A stretch of 64,000 nucleotides of DNA from an uncultured Bacteroidales bacterium. Its GTDB lineage: Bacteria > Bacteroidota > Bacteroidia > Bacteroidales > F082. The notes under the pieces were generated by a model. The model ran no database searches. It saw only the letters and a list, made by a program, of their open reading frames with translations, and had not been told where the DNA came from. Position 1 is the first letter of the stretch; every line of letters starts with the position of its first letter. The DNA is taken from positions 1 to 64,000 of the forward strand of contig CAMJRR010000015.1 of NCBI GenBank assembly GCA_946408345.1, written 5' to 3'. This document shows positions 26,675 through 35,102 of the stretch, piece after piece. Made by a program: the position numbers and the translations under genes.

Positions 26675-28504
26675 ATGACTCTTCTCGACTGGCTCCCCAT
26701 AACGAAGAAAGAAACCGACCTGCGCGGTTGGGACGAGGTGGACATAGTCTTCGTCACTGGCGATGCGTACGTCGACCATCCCGCTTTTGGAGCGGCTGTC
26801 ATCGGGAGGGTACTGGAACACAACGGTTTCCGCGTGGCTCTCATTCCTCAACCCAACTGGCGCGATGACTTGCGCGATTTCAAAAAATTCGGCAAGCCGA
26901 GGCTGTTTTTCGGCGTTTCGGCGGGCTGCATGGACTCGATGGTGAACCACTACACGGCCAACAAGCGTTTGCGCAGCAACGATGCCTATACCCCTGGAGG
27001 CGAGGCGGGCTTCCGTCCCGACCGCGCCACCATCGTCTACACCAACATCCTTAAGCAACTCTATCCTGATGTTCCCGTCGTCATCGGCGGCATCGAGGCC
27101 TCGCTGCGACGCGTGACGCATTATGATTATTGGGACGACTGCCTGAAGCCCAGCATCTTGCTTGACTCAAAGGCCGATATTGGGGTTTACGGCATGGGTG
27201 AACTCACCATGGTAGAAATCGCCAAAGCCGTACAAAGCGGTAAGAAAGTCAGTGAATTGACCGATATTCAGCAGACTTTCTTCCTGCAAGACAAAAAGCA
27301 GCCGCTTCCCGACTTTGAAGGCGAAACCATTGAACTCGTTTCGCACGAAGTCTGCCTGAAGGACAAAAAGAAATACGCCTCCAACTTCCGCCATATCGAA
27401 GAGGAATCGAACAAGAAGCACGCGGCAAGGCTGATTCAAGATATTGGCAACCAACGGCTTGTCATTAACCCACCTTTACCGACTTTCACCACGGAGCAGA
27501 TTGACGCTTCCTTCGACTTGCCCTACACAAGACTGCCGCATCCAAAATACGCCAAACGCGGTGTCATTCCTGCCTACGAGATGATTCGTCACTCAGTCAA
27601 CCTGCATCGAGGCTGTTTTGGTGGCTGCGCCTTCTGTACGATTTCGGCGCACCAAGGCAAGTTCGTCGCCTCACGCAGCAAGGAGTCCATCATGCGTGAG
27701 GTGGAAAAAGTCATTGAAATGGAGGACTTTAAGGGTTATATTAGCGACCTTGGCGGTCCGTCGGCCAACATGTACCGCATGAAAGGCAAGGACGAACGCC
27801 TCTGCGAGAAATGCGCCCGTCCCACCTGCTTACAACCCAACGTCTGCAAGAACCTCAACACCGACCACCACCCGCTCATTGAGATATATAAAGAGGTGGA
27901 CAAGAACCCGAAAGTTAAAAAAGCCACCATCGGTTCGGGCATCCGCTATGACCTGTTTCTACACGACAGCACACCCGAGGAGAACAAGGGCATGGGCTAC
28001 GACGAATACTTCCACCAGTTGGTCACGCGACATGTCAGCGGAAGGCTGAAGGTAGCCCCCGAGCACACCAGCGATGCCGTGCTGAAACTTATGCGCAAGC
28101 CCAAGTTCGACATGTTCGTCAAGCTGAAGAAGAAATTCGACCAAATCAACGAGAAGGAGCATCTCAACCAGCAACTTATCCCTTATTTCATCTCCTCACA
28201 CCCTGACTGCTATCTTGAAGACATGGCCGACCTTGCCGTGAGAACCAAGGAGTTAGGCTATCATCTGGAGCAAGTGCAAGACTTCACCCCCACCCCAATG
28301 ACTTTGGCCACTGAAATCTACTATTCCGGCTACGACCCCTACACTTTGGAGCCCGTCTTTTGCGCCAAAACCAAAGAGGAGAAGCTTGCCCAACAGCGAT
28401 TTTTCTTCTGGTACAAACCCGAAAATCGCGAGTGGGTAAAGAACGCCCTTCGCAAGATTGGCCACCCAGAATGGGTTAAGAGACTTTTTTCAGTTAGGAA
28501 TTAA
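26675..28504 (+). CDS. ygiQ: YgiQ family radical SAM protein
   Basis: A 609-residue radical SAM protein of the YgiQ (UPF0313) family. The cluster-binding motif is Cys314-x3-Cys318-x2-Cys321 in RGCFGGCAFCTISAHQGKF. The N-terminal part holds the family sequence VTGDAYVDHPAFGAAVIGRVL, and a second cysteine group CEKCARPTCLQPNVC lies near residue 376. The reaction of this family is unknown. The start at 26675 (MTLLDWLPITKKE) is chosen because the upstream TTG lies in the promoter element. Confidence 0.93.
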   Translation: MTLLDWLPITKKETDLRGWDEVDIVFVTGDAYVDHPAFGAAVIGRVLEHNGFRVALIPQPNWRDDLRDFKKFGKPRLFFGVSAGCMDSMVNHYTANKRLRSNDAYTPGGEAGFRPDRATIVYTNILKQLYPDVPVVIGGIEASLRRVTHYDYWDDCLKPSILLDSKADIGVYGMGELTMVEIAKAVQSGKKVSELTDIQQTFFLQDKKQPLPDFEGETIELVSHEVCLKDKKKYASNFRHIEEESNKKHAARLIQDIGNQRLVINPPLPTFTTEQIDASFDLPYTRLPHPKYAKRGVIPAYEMIRHSVNLHRGCFGGCAFCTISAHQGKFVASRSKESIMREVEKVIEMEDFKGYISDLGGPSANMYRMKGKDERLCEKCARPTCLQPNVCKNLNTDHHPLIEIYKEVDKNPKVKKATIGSGIRYDLFLHDSTPEENKGMGYDEYFHQLVTRHVSGRLKVAPEHTSDAVLKLMRKPKFDMFVKLKKKFDQINEKEHLNQQLIPYFISSHPDCYLEDMADLAVRTKELGYHLEQVQDFTPTPMTLATEIYYSGYDPYTLEPVFCAKTKEEKLAQQRFFFWYKPENREWVKNALRKIGHPEWVKRLFSVRN

Positions 28505-28592
28505 TATTAGGAGATGTTTAATTGTCCCAAAGTCTCGTGCCCTGAAATCAACAATTTAACAATTAAACAATCAACACTTCAACATAAATCCT

Positions 28593-28600
28593 TATTTTTG
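28593..28600 (+). promoter_or_regulatory. -7 promoter element for the lipoprotein nicotinamidase homologue
   Basis: TATTTTTG matches TAnnTTTG, 27 bases before the ATG. An AT-rich tract of the type CAATTTAACAATTAAAC precedes it. Confidence 0.6.
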
Positions 28601-28627
28601 CCGCAAATTTCTAAAACCTAATACAAA

Positions 28628-29353
28628 ATGAAGAGAAATCTCATCGGAGCCATCGTGCTCGTCGCTGCCCTTGCTTTTGCAGGCTGCAACAACAAAAAAC
28701 AGAAAACCGAAGAACCTGAAAACAAAGCAGTTGAAACTGTCGTTGAGGAAGTCAAGCTGCCCAACCGTTTACTCATCATCGTTGACCCTCAAGTCGACTT
28801 CACCACGGGAAGCCTAGCCACCAAAAAAGGTCCCGCTTCCATGGAATACCTTGCTAAAGCCCTTGCCGATAACGCTTGGAAGAATTACAGCTGGATTATC
28901 GTGACTCAAGATGCGCACCCGAAAAACCACTGCTCGTTTGTTGAGCAAGGTGGTGTGTTCCCGCCCCACTGCGTCCAAGGCACCGAAGGCATGAAAGTTT
29001 ACCCGGCTTTACAAGAAGTTTTGGATCACCTCATGCAGAGCAACTACGGATTGAACATCCATTACATGCAAAAGGGCGACCTCGCCGACAAGGAAGAATT
29101 CAGCATTTTCCAAAACGAACACAGCGGAGAGAAACTTCGCAGGACCATCGAAGAGTTCGAGCACTTTGAGGGCATCGACATTTGCGGTATCGCAACCGAT
29201 TATTGCGTTTACGAGACCACTAAAGACCTGATTGCGTTTTATCCCGCCAAACAAGTCCGCATCGTCACTAACTGCCTCGCTGCCGTCGACGACAACGACA
29301 CCAAACTCGCCGACCTGATGAAGGAAAACGGCATCCAAGGCATTGAGTTTTAG
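28628..29353 (+). CDS. Isochorismatase-family (nicotinamidase-like) lipoprotein
   Basis: A 241-residue protein with a lipoprotein signal (LAFAGC, lipidated Cys20), a charged linker to about residue 43, then a nicotinamidase-type hydrolase domain. The catalytic triad looks complete: Asp53 (VDPQVDF), Lys149 (QKGD) and Cys193 (ATDYCV). The metal site matches PncA: Asp95, His97 and His101 (QDAHPKNH), and His114 (FPPHC). Nicotinamidases convert nicotinamide to nicotinate and are normally cytoplasmic, so an exported lipidated form is unusual. It could salvage host nicotinamide outside the inner membrane, or act on another amide. A repeat element follows the stop. Confidence 0.85.
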   Translation: MKRNLIGAIVLVAALAFAGCNNKKQKTEEPENKAVETVVEEVKLPNRLLIIVDPQVDFTTGSLATKKGPASMEYLAKALADNAWKNYSWIIVTQDAHPKNHCSFVEQGGVFPPHCVQGTEGMKVYPALQEVLDHLMQSNYGLNIHYMQKGDLADKEEFSIFQNEHSGEKLRRTIEEFEHFEGIDICGIATDYCVYETTKDLIAFYPAKQVRIVTNCLAAVDDNDTKLADLMKENGIQGIEF

Positions 29354-29360
29354 TTTTTTT

Positions 29361-29466
29361 GACAATGACTTGTGACTATGACAATGACCGCTTAAATCAT
29401 ATGGAGGAATGTCTTCTTCTATGTAAAAGCGGTCATAGTCATTGTCAATGGTCATAGTCAACAGTC
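29361..29466. repeat. Palindromic repeat family D, copy 1
   Basis: GACTATGACAATGACCGCTT on the left is inverted as AAGCGGTCATAGTCATTGTC on the right, with further GACTATGAC-type words at the ends. It fills the spacer before the PTS_EIIC_2 gene; a second copy is at 32922. Confidence 0.8.
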
Positions 29467-29473
29467 AAAAAAC

Positions 29474-30493
29474 ATGAGCATATTTAAATCATTCCTACAA
29501 CGCAAGGGCGTCGACATGACCTGGAAGGCCTATTTTGTCGATGCTCTTGGCGCTATGGCGTTAGGTCTTTTCGCTTCACTACTCATCGGCACCATCTTCC
29601 AGACGTTGGGCGACAAGACGGGCATTGAAGCCTTTACCACTATTGCCAAATACGCCAAAGCCGCCACGGGAGCCGCCATCGCCGTGGCCATTGCCTACAA
29701 ACTTGGCTGCGAAGGTTTGGTGCTATTTAGCGCTATCGCCGTTGGAATCGCAGGCAATGAGTTGGGTGGCCCGATGGGTGCCTATGTTGCCGTTATCATA
29801 GCCATCGAGTTAGGCAAGATGGTTTACAAGGAGACGCAAGTCGACATCCTTGTCACACCCGCCGTGGTCATCATCAGCGGCGTGCTGATGGCTTACGCTG
29901 TAGGGGCACCCATCCAAAAGGTGATGACCGCCCTCGGCACCTTCATTGAAAACGCAACGCAAATGCAGCCCTTCCTCATGGGCATTATCGTTTCGGTAGT
30001 CATCGGTGCAGTGCTCACCTTACCCATCAGTTCGGCGGCCATCTGCCTCGCCATCGGCTTAGGCGGTATCGCTGGCGGTGCAGCCACAGCAGGCTGCTGT
30101 GCCCAGATGATTGGCTTCGCCATATTGAGTTTCAAAGAAAACCGTTGGGGCGGACTGGTGGCGCAAGGCCTCGGCACCTCAATGTTGCAAATGGGCAACA
30201 TCGTAAAGAACCCCAAGATTTGGATCCCTGTGCTCCTCACTGCGGCTATCACTGGTCCCATCTCAACCTGCATCTTCCATTTGGAGAACATTCCCATCGG
30301 CTCTGGCATGGGCACTTGCGGCCTCGTCGGACCTATTGGCATTTACACTGCTATGCCTGAAGGTGGTGCCAACATGTGGATTGGCATGTTGCTTGTCTGC
30401 TTCGTGATGCCTGCTGTCCTCACTTGGCTTTTCGGCTTAGTGTTCCGCAAAATCGGTTGGATTAAAGATGGCGACCTCAAAATCGACTGCTGA
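29474..30493 (+). CDS. PTS_EIIC_2-type membrane permease homologue
   Basis: A 339-residue hydrophobic protein with about eight to nine membrane segments and many Gly and Ala residues. GCEGLVLFSAIAVGIAGNEL, LPISSAAICLAIGLGGIAGG and IPIGSGMGTCGLVGPIG are characteristic of the PTS_EIIC_2 family. No EIIA or EIIB component is nearby, so phosphotransfer cannot be assumed; many Bacteroidetes carry this family without a full PTS. The stop overlaps the recX start by one base (TGATG), suggesting co-translation. Substrate unknown. Confidence 0.8.
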   Translation: MSIFKSFLQRKGVDMTWKAYFVDALGAMALGLFASLLIGTIFQTLGDKTGIEAFTTIAKYAKAATGAAIAVAIAYKLGCEGLVLFSAIAVGIAGNELGGPMGAYVAVIIAIELGKMVYKETQVDILVTPAVVIISGVLMAYAVGAPIQKVMTALGTFIENATQMQPFLMGIIVSVVIGAVLTLPISSAAICLAIGLGGIAGGAATAGCCAQMIGFAILSFKENRWGGLVAQGLGTSMLQMGNIVKNPKIWIPVLLTAAITGPISTCIFHLENIPIGSGMGTCGLVGPIGIYTAMPEGGANMWIGMLLVCFVMPAVLTWLFGLVFRKIGWIKDGDLKIDC

Positions 30494-30972
30494 TGGCAAA
30501 GCAAGCCAACAAGCCGCTCACTCCTGACCAAGTTCTTGACAAGATGGCCAAGTATTGCGCCTACCAAGAACGATGTGTGAAAGATGTCCGCGATAAGCTG
30601 CAGACTTTCGAAATCCCAGAAGAGGAAAAGGCAAAAATCCTTGATTATCTGTTGGATAACCGTTTCGTGAATGATGAGCGGTTTGTCAAAAGCTTTGTCC
30701 GTGGCAAAGTCAACCAAAGCGGCTGGGGTGTGAACAAGATTCGTTTCCATCTCATTCAGAAAGGAATCGACAAAGACATCATCGAAGAAGCTTTAGGACA
30801 AACTGACGAAGAAGCCTACCGCCAGCGACTCATTGAGATTCTGAAAACGAAAGCCAAGACCGTAAAAGCCGATTCCGACTTCGAGAAAAAACGCAAATTG
30901 GCCGCCTACGCCATGCAGAAAGGATTTGAGGGCTCGTTAGTTTGGGAGACCTTAAAGGATTTGGCAATTTGA
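30493..30972 (+). CDS. recX: Regulatory protein RecX
   Basis: A 159-residue RecX family protein, normally a modulator of RecA filaments. Typical features are ALxxMAKYCAYQERC-like N-terminal helices, the motif DYLLDNRFVNDERFVKSFVR, and NKIRFHLIQKGI with three-helix repeats. Length is normal. recA is not in the window. It overlaps the end of the PTS_EIIC_2 gene by one base, an unexpected partner. Confidence 0.88.
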   Translation: MAKQANKPLTPDQVLDKMAKYCAYQERCVKDVRDKLQTFEIPEEEKAKILDYLLDNRFVNDERFVKSFVRGKVNQSGWGVNKIRFHLIQKGIDKDIIEEALGQTDEEAYRQRLIEILKTKAKTVKADSDFEKKRKLAAYAMQKGFEGSLVWETLKDLAI

Positions 30973-30982
30973 CAAGTTTTCG

Positions 30983-30990
30983 TATCTTTG
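30983..30990 (+). promoter_or_regulatory. -7 promoter element for the LytTR gene
   Basis: TATCTTTG matches TAnnTTTG, 10 bases before the GTG at 31001 and 22 bases before the ATG at 31013. The longer leader favours the ATG. Confidence 0.55.
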
Positions 30991-31000
30991 CCGCACTTTT

Positions 31001-31891
31001 GTGAGCAACACCATGAAATTCCCAAAACGCCTGATAACGCAAACCCCTGAGTGCCTGACAGAACCCATCGGGCAAGTGCTTAATGTGATTATCTCGACGT
31101 TGTTTGCGTTGGTGTTTCTGACGGCTTACGTCCCGTTCTCGGAAACGGCATGGTTCCAAGTGGGAAGAGGACACTATTTCTTCATAACCGCTGCTTTTGT
31201 AGGTGCGGGCGCTATGTTTTTAATCCTCAGCCGAATACTGATGAACTGGGTCATCCGAAAAAGCCGACATTTTCCCTTTTGGTTATACCTCTTATGGCTA
31301 TTCCTCGAAATCATGATTATCGCGGTGTGCCACACCTTAATCTCCTATTTTGAGATTAGAGCCACCGACCATAGTTTCGGCTATCTCTATGCCAAAAGCG
31401 TTCTCATCACCTTTATCGCTTTGGCGGTGCCTTACACCGTCACCATATTGTCCATCTTGCTGAAAGACACGCGGCAACGCCTCATGCTCACCAAGAGCGA
31501 CACAGTGGAATCGGACGATGAGGTGATGCCCGAGCACACCGAGATCATCAACCTGATGGACAACAACGGAAACCTGAAGCTGTCCGTCAAGCTCGACAAC
31601 CTTTACTACATCAAGGCGGAGGACAACTACATCAACGTGTTTTACCAACGTAGCGGTGCCATCGCGAGTTACATGCTACGCTGCAAGATGCAAACCATTG
31701 CCGACAACTGTGTGGATTCCAGCAGCTTGATGCGCTGCCACCGCTCCTATATCGTCAATATAAAAAAGGTGAGCGTTTTGCACAACGAGGCGGACGGCTT
31801 CGTCATCGACTTCGAGCGTGAGGGACTGGATTCCATTCCTGTTTCAAAGACATATTCTGCGAAAGTGTTGGAGGCGTTTAATAAGAAGTAA
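31001..31891 (+). CDS. Membrane-embedded LytTR transcriptional regulator
   Basis: A 296-residue protein with four N-terminal membrane helices (about residues 25-45, 58-78, 90-112 and 125-150) and a C-terminal LytTR DNA-binding domain (about 190-290). The DNA-binding domain shows LDNLYYIKAEDNYINVFYQ and SSLMRCHRSYIVNIKKV. There is no receiver domain, so the membrane part probably senses the signal directly and the protein acts as a one-component system. Start may be GTG 31001 or ATG 31013 (MKFPKRLITQTPE). No obvious target operon adjoins it apart from a possible effect on itself. Confidence 0.85.
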   Translation: MSNTMKFPKRLITQTPECLTEPIGQVLNVIISTLFALVFLTAYVPFSETAWFQVGRGHYFFITAAFVGAGAMFLILSRILMNWVIRKSRHFPFWLYLLWLFLEIMIIAVCHTLISYFEIRATDHSFGYLYAKSVLITFIALAVPYTVTILSILLKDTRQRLMLTKSDTVESDDEVMPEHTEIINLMDNNGNLKLSVKLDNLYYIKAEDNYINVFYQRSGAIASYMLRCKMQTIADNCVDSSSLMRCHRSYIVNIKKVSVLHNEADGFVIDFEREGLDSIPVSKTYSAKVLEAFNKK

Positions 31892-31925
31892 AAAATCAAA
31901 CCAGCCAAAAACGTTATTTTTTTGA

Positions 31926-31967
31926 TTGATTCGGCTAAATAATATAGTATTTATTCAGCCGAATCAA
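31926..31967. terminator. Hairpin after the LytTR gene
   Basis: TTGATTCGGCTAAATAA pairs with TTATTCAGCCGAATCAA with one mismatch. A weak T-rich stretch follows. It is a probable terminator, although it also overlaps the gene remnant described next. Confidence 0.55.
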
Positions 31968-32058
31968 TGTATTTTTATATGTCACCACCGTCGGTCTCAA
32001 GCAAAACGCCCATAGCGGCATTTTCCAACAAATCGTGACCATTGATAGTTTGTTTTAA
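31948..32058 (+). pseudogene. Possible 3' remnant of an AAA-ATPase/DUF4143-type gene
   Basis: A short open stretch ends at TAA 32056-32058 and encodes, in frame, VTTVGLKQNAHSGIFQQIV followed by TIDSLF. The pattern (TT.GL..N..SGI.Q..VT.D.LF) resembles the C-terminus of the mobile AAA-ATPases with DUF4143 common in Bacteroidales. There is an upstream in-frame stop at 31945 and no N-terminal part, so if this is real it is only a decayed tail. Confidence 0.35.
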
Positions 32059-32063
32059 ACAGA

Positions 32064-32088
32064 AAAGCCCCGCAAAATGCGAGGCTTC
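32064..32088 (-). terminator. Rho-independent terminator after fabG
   Basis: On the minus strand AAGCCTCGC and GCGGGGCTT pair with one mismatch around ATTTT, followed by TTTCTG and a T-rich stretch, 32 bases after the fabG stop. Confidence 0.75.
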
Positions 32089-32119
32089 CTTTCTGCTATC
32101 GTTTTCAAAATATATAAGA

Positions 32120-32866
32120 TTAGCAATTCATACCACCGCAGCAGTGAATCACCTGACCCGTGACATACGAGCTGAGGTCGGAGGCGAGGAAAAGGGCCAC
32201 ATTGGCCACATCCTCGGGCGTGCCACCGCGACGCAGCGGGATAAGGCTTTCCCATTGTTTGCGGACGTCTTCAGGAAGGGCGTTGGTCATGGCGGTGATG
32301 ATGAAGCCAGGAGCGATGGCGTTGTGGCGGATATTGCGCACACCCATCTCCTTGGCTGCACTCTTTGTGAAGCCGATGATACCGGCCTTCGAAGCGCTGT
32401 AGTTGCATTGGTTGGCATTGCCCGAAACGCCCACCACCGAGCTCATGTTGATGACACTACCACCAGCCTGCTTCCACATGACGGGCTGCACGGCCTTGGT
32501 GAAGTTGAACACCGACTTGAGGTTCACATTGATGACGGCATCCCACTGCTCTTCTGTCATGCGCTTCAGCGCAGTGTCCTTGGTGATACCCGCATTGTTG
32601 ACGAGGATGTCGATGCGGCCGAAGTCCTTGACGATTTCGTCCACCACTTGGTGCGTCTCCTCGAAGTTGGCGGCATTGGAAGCGTAAGCCTTAACTTTCA
32701 CGTCAAGAGCTGCCAGTTCCTTTTCCGTTTCCATGACGACATCGTTCAAGGCGATATCGGTGAAGGCGATGTTGCAGCCTTCTTGGGCAAAACGCAAGGC
32801 GATGGCCTTGCCGATGCCACGACCAGCTCCCGTAATCAGAGCCACTTTATTGTCTAAAAGTCCCAT
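32120..32866 (-). CDS. fabG: 3-oxoacyl-[ACP] reductase FabG
   Basis: A 248-residue short-chain dehydrogenase that reduces 3-ketoacyl-ACP with NADPH. The cofactor motif is TGAGRGIGKAIA, the NNAG motif is LVNNAGITKD, and the catalytic residues are Ser in MSSVVGVSG and Tyr-x3-Lys in YSASKAG. It is the last gene of a five-gene fatty-acid synthesis module and has a terminator after it. Confidence 0.94.
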   Translation of the reverse strand: MGLLDNKVALITGAGRGIGKAIALRFAQEGCNIAFTDIALNDVVMETEKELAALDVKVKAYASNAANFEETHQVVDEIVKDFGRIDILVNNAGITKDTALKRMTEEQWDAVINVNLKSVFNFTKAVQPVMWKQAGGSVINMSSVVGVSGNANQCNYSASKAGIIGFTKSAAKEMGVRNIRHNAIAPGFIITAMTNALPEDVRKQWESLIPLRRGGTPEDVANVALFLASDLSSYVTGQVIHCCGGMNC

Positions 32867-32921
32867 TATATTTCAGATTTAAAGATTTAAAATTCAAGAT
32901 TTAAGATTGTTGCTGTTTTTC

Positions 32922-33001
32922 TGACTATGACTTGTGACTATGACAATGACTGCTTTCACCATAGTTGAAGCTGTCATAGTCTTTGTCGCTGGTCATAGTC
33001 C
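32922..33001. repeat. Palindromic repeat family D, copy 2
   Basis: TGACTATGACAATGACTGCT and an inverted right arm (GTCATAGTC and GGTCATAGTC) fill the acpP-fabG spacer. The organisation matches the copy at 29361. An ATTTAAGATT-type AT tract lies beside it at about 32872-32910. Confidence 0.75.
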
Positions 33002-33243
33002 TATGATTTCTTTGTGTATTTTTCAATCAGTTCATACAAGTCGCCGACGGTTTTGGCGTTGGCCATTTCGTCTTCAGAGAACTTCACGTTGAATTCGCGC
33101 TCCAACATCATGGAAAGCTCCACGAAATCAAGTGAATCGGCACCCAAGTCGTTGAAAAGATGCTTCTCTGGAGTGATTTCTTTCTCATCAAGTTTCATCT
33201 TGGATGCGATCAACGCCCGTGCCTTGTCTTGAATTGTTGCCAT
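33001..33243 (-). CDS. acpP: Acyl carrier protein
   Basis: An 80-residue acidic acyl carrier protein. The phosphopantetheine attachment site is Ser37 in GADSLDFVEL. It carries the growing acyl chain for FabH, FabF, FabG and FabZ encoded beside it. Length and sequence are typical of the primary metabolism type. Confidence 0.95.
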   Translation of the reverse strand: MATIQDKARALIASKMKLDEKEITPEKHLFNDLGADSLDFVELSMMLEREFNVKFSEDEMANAKTVGDLYELIEKYTKKS

Positions 33244-33271
33244 CTCAAATTTAAGATTTAAAATTCAAAAT

Positions 33272-33706
33272 TCAAGATTGTTTGTTGCGAGTGTCGGGGA
33301 GCAAGGCAAACGAAAGCTCGCCTTTGACACACATCTTGCCACCCACGCTGAGCACGGCGGAGCAGATGTAGATATTGCGCATGTGATAGGTCAGTGTGGC
33401 TTCCACCTCGACGGTGTCGCCCGGTTTGACGCTGTTCTTGAAACGCACCTTGTCGATGCCCGTGTAGAAGGTCAGCTTGCCAATGAGGTCGTCTTTCATC
33501 AGCAGGGCGCACGACTGGGCCATGATTTCGCAAAGGATGACACCAGGCACGACGGGTTCGCCCGGGAAATGGCCTTGCAGGAAGAACTCCTCGCCCGTCA
33601 CATGGTACTTGGAATGGGCCACATGGTTCTCGTCGAGGGTCATCTCGTCGACCAAAAGCATAGGCTCGCGGTGCGGGAGATACTGTTTGATTTCGTCTCT
33701 GTTCAT
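33272..33706 (-). CDS. fabZ: 3-hydroxyacyl-[ACP] dehydratase FabZ-like
   Basis: A 144-residue hot-dog fold dehydratase. The catalytic motif is GHFPGEPVVPGVILCEIMAQ, with the active His in GHFPG and Glu in CEIMAQ. The start at 33706 (MNRDEIKQYLPHRE) is chosen. A longer frame to 33784 exists, but its first residues (VPEPVEGP) come from the interspersed repeat in the spacer. It dehydrates 3-hydroxyacyl-ACP between FabG and the enoyl reductase, which is not in this cluster. Confidence 0.92.
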   Translation of the reverse strand: MNRDEIKQYLPHREPMLLVDEMTLDENHVAHSKYHVTGEEFFLQGHFPGEPVVPGVILCEIMAQSCALLMKDDLIGKLTFYTGIDKVRFKNSVKPGDTVEVEATLTYHMRNIYICSAVLSVGGKMCVKGELSFALLPDTRNKQS

Positions 33707-33755
33707 TTTATGTTGTTTAATCGTTGATTGTTTATTCGTTGAATTGTTAGTTGAC

Positions 33756-33813
33756 GGCCCTTCGACAGGCTCAGGGACCTGCAAAAGTTAAGGTCGTTGA
33801 GCCTGTCGAAACG
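33756..33813. repeat. Interspersed repeat family B, copy 3
   Basis: GGCCCTTCGACAGGCTCAGG at the left and GTTGAGCCTGTCGAAACG at the right are inverted copies of the same word, filling the fabF-fabZ spacer. Confidence 0.8.
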
Positions 33814-33826
33814 CCGACTTTACTAT

Positions 33827-35068
33827 TCACTTTACCTTACGGATAGCCAAACAAGCATTATGTCCGCCGAAGCCCAAGGAGTTGGAGATGGCGATGTCCA
33901 AATTCACCTTGAGCGGATTGTTGGGCGTGTAGTCAAGGTCGCACTCAGGGTCGGGTTCATCCAAGCCGATGGTCGGAGGAACGATGTTGTTGTTCAAAGC
34001 CATAACACTGATAATGAGCTCGATGGCTCCCGCAGCACCGAGGGCATGGCCCATTTCCGATTTGGTAGAGCTGATGTGGGCTTTGTAAGCCTCATCGCCC
34101 ATCGCAATCTTGATGGCACGGGTCTCACCGCTGTCGTTCATCGGCGTACCTGTACCGTGGGCATTGATGTAAATGCTCTCCCCTGCCTTGAATTGGGCTT
34201 CTTCGAGGGCTTGCTTGATGGCCAAGCTTTGGGTAGTGCCGTCGGGACGGGGAGCCGTGCTATGATAGGCATCACAACTGTTGCCGTAGCCGCAAAGCTC
34301 GGCATAAATCTTCGCGCCACGTTGCTTAGCGTGTTCGTATTCTTCAAGGAGTACGATGCCCGAACCTTCAGCAATGACAAAACCAGCGCGGTTTTTGTTG
34401 AACGGCAAGGAAGCATGTTTCGGGTCTTCTGCCTTGGTCAAAGCCTTGCAGTTGGCAAAACCGCCAATAGACACTGGATTGATGCCAGCCTCCGAACCAC
34501 CAGCGATGATGGCATCGGCATAGCCATGCTTGATGGCGCGATAGGCCTCACCAATGGAGTGGGTTCCCGTAGCGCAAGCCGTCACGATGGGGACGCAGGG
34601 ACCTTGTGCGTTATAGCGGATGGCCACACTGCCAGAGGCTTGGTTGCCAATCATGGTCGGAATCATCAAAGGAGAAATCCAACGCGCACCTTCATCATAA
34701 TAGGTCTTGACGCCCTTCATAATGGTGTCGAAGCCACCGATGCCGGAGCCAACATACACACCCAAACGGCTGGGGTCCATCTGCATGTCCTCATTATCTT
34801 TCATAGCTTGATAGGCAGCGGCCAAAGTATAAACCGCAAAACGGTCGTTACGTTTGACAAAAGCCTTATCGACGCCACAAGCCTCGGGGTTGAAGTCTTT
34901 CAACTCGGCGGCGATCTTCACGGGAAGGTCGGTGGTGTCGAATGATTTGATGAAGTCGATGCCGCAATAGCCCTTCATCAGGTTATCCCATATGGTCGGC
35001 AGGTCGTTGCCAATCGGTGAAACAGCACCCATGCCGGTGATTACTACTCTTCTATTATTGTTTTCCAT
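33827..35068 (-). CDS. fabF: 3-oxoacyl-[ACP] synthase II FabF
   Basis: A 413-residue condensing enzyme. The active cysteine is Cys165 in VTACATGTHSIGEA, and the two histidines lie in NAHGTGTPMND and SEMGHALGAAGA. It elongates acyl-ACP with malonyl-ACP. It follows fabH by 34 bases and precedes fabZ, in a module that contains both initiating and elongating synthases. Confidence 0.95.
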   Translation of the reverse strand: MENNNRRVVITGMGAVSPIGNDLPTIWDNLMKGYCGIDFIKSFDTTDLPVKIAAELKDFNPEACGVDKAFVKRNDRFAVYTLAAAYQAMKDNEDMQMDPSRLGVYVGSGIGGFDTIMKGVKTYYDEGARWISPLMIPTMIGNQASGSVAIRYNAQGPCVPIVTACATGTHSIGEAYRAIKHGYADAIIAGGSEAGINPVSIGGFANCKALTKAEDPKHASLPFNKNRAGFVIAEGSGIVLLEEYEHAKQRGAKIYAELCGYGNSCDAYHSTAPRPDGTTQSLAIKQALEEAQFKAGESIYINAHGTGTPMNDSGETRAIKIAMGDEAYKAHISSTKSEMGHALGAAGAIELIISVMALNNNIVPPTIGLDEPDPECDLDYTPNNPLKVNLDIAISNSLGFGGHNACLAIRKVK

Positions 35069-35102
35069 TTTCTCTAAACTCTAAACTTAAAACTCTAAAC
35101 TC

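Noticed and set aside
29474..30493. A functional sugar phosphotransferase system
   Set aside because: No EI, HPr, EIIA or EIIB gene is nearby and the family occurs without PTS in this phylum.
32042..32857. Open frame of 271 codons on the plus strand
   Set aside because: Antisense shadow of fabG, beginning inside its terminator.
33272..33784. Longer FabZ starting at 33784
   Set aside because: The first residues are translated from the family B repeat; the ATG at 33706 fits the family length.
33797..34945. Open frame of 382 codons on the plus strand
   Set aside because: It lies opposite fabF, whose catalytic motifs are clear; the plus-strand product has no domain.
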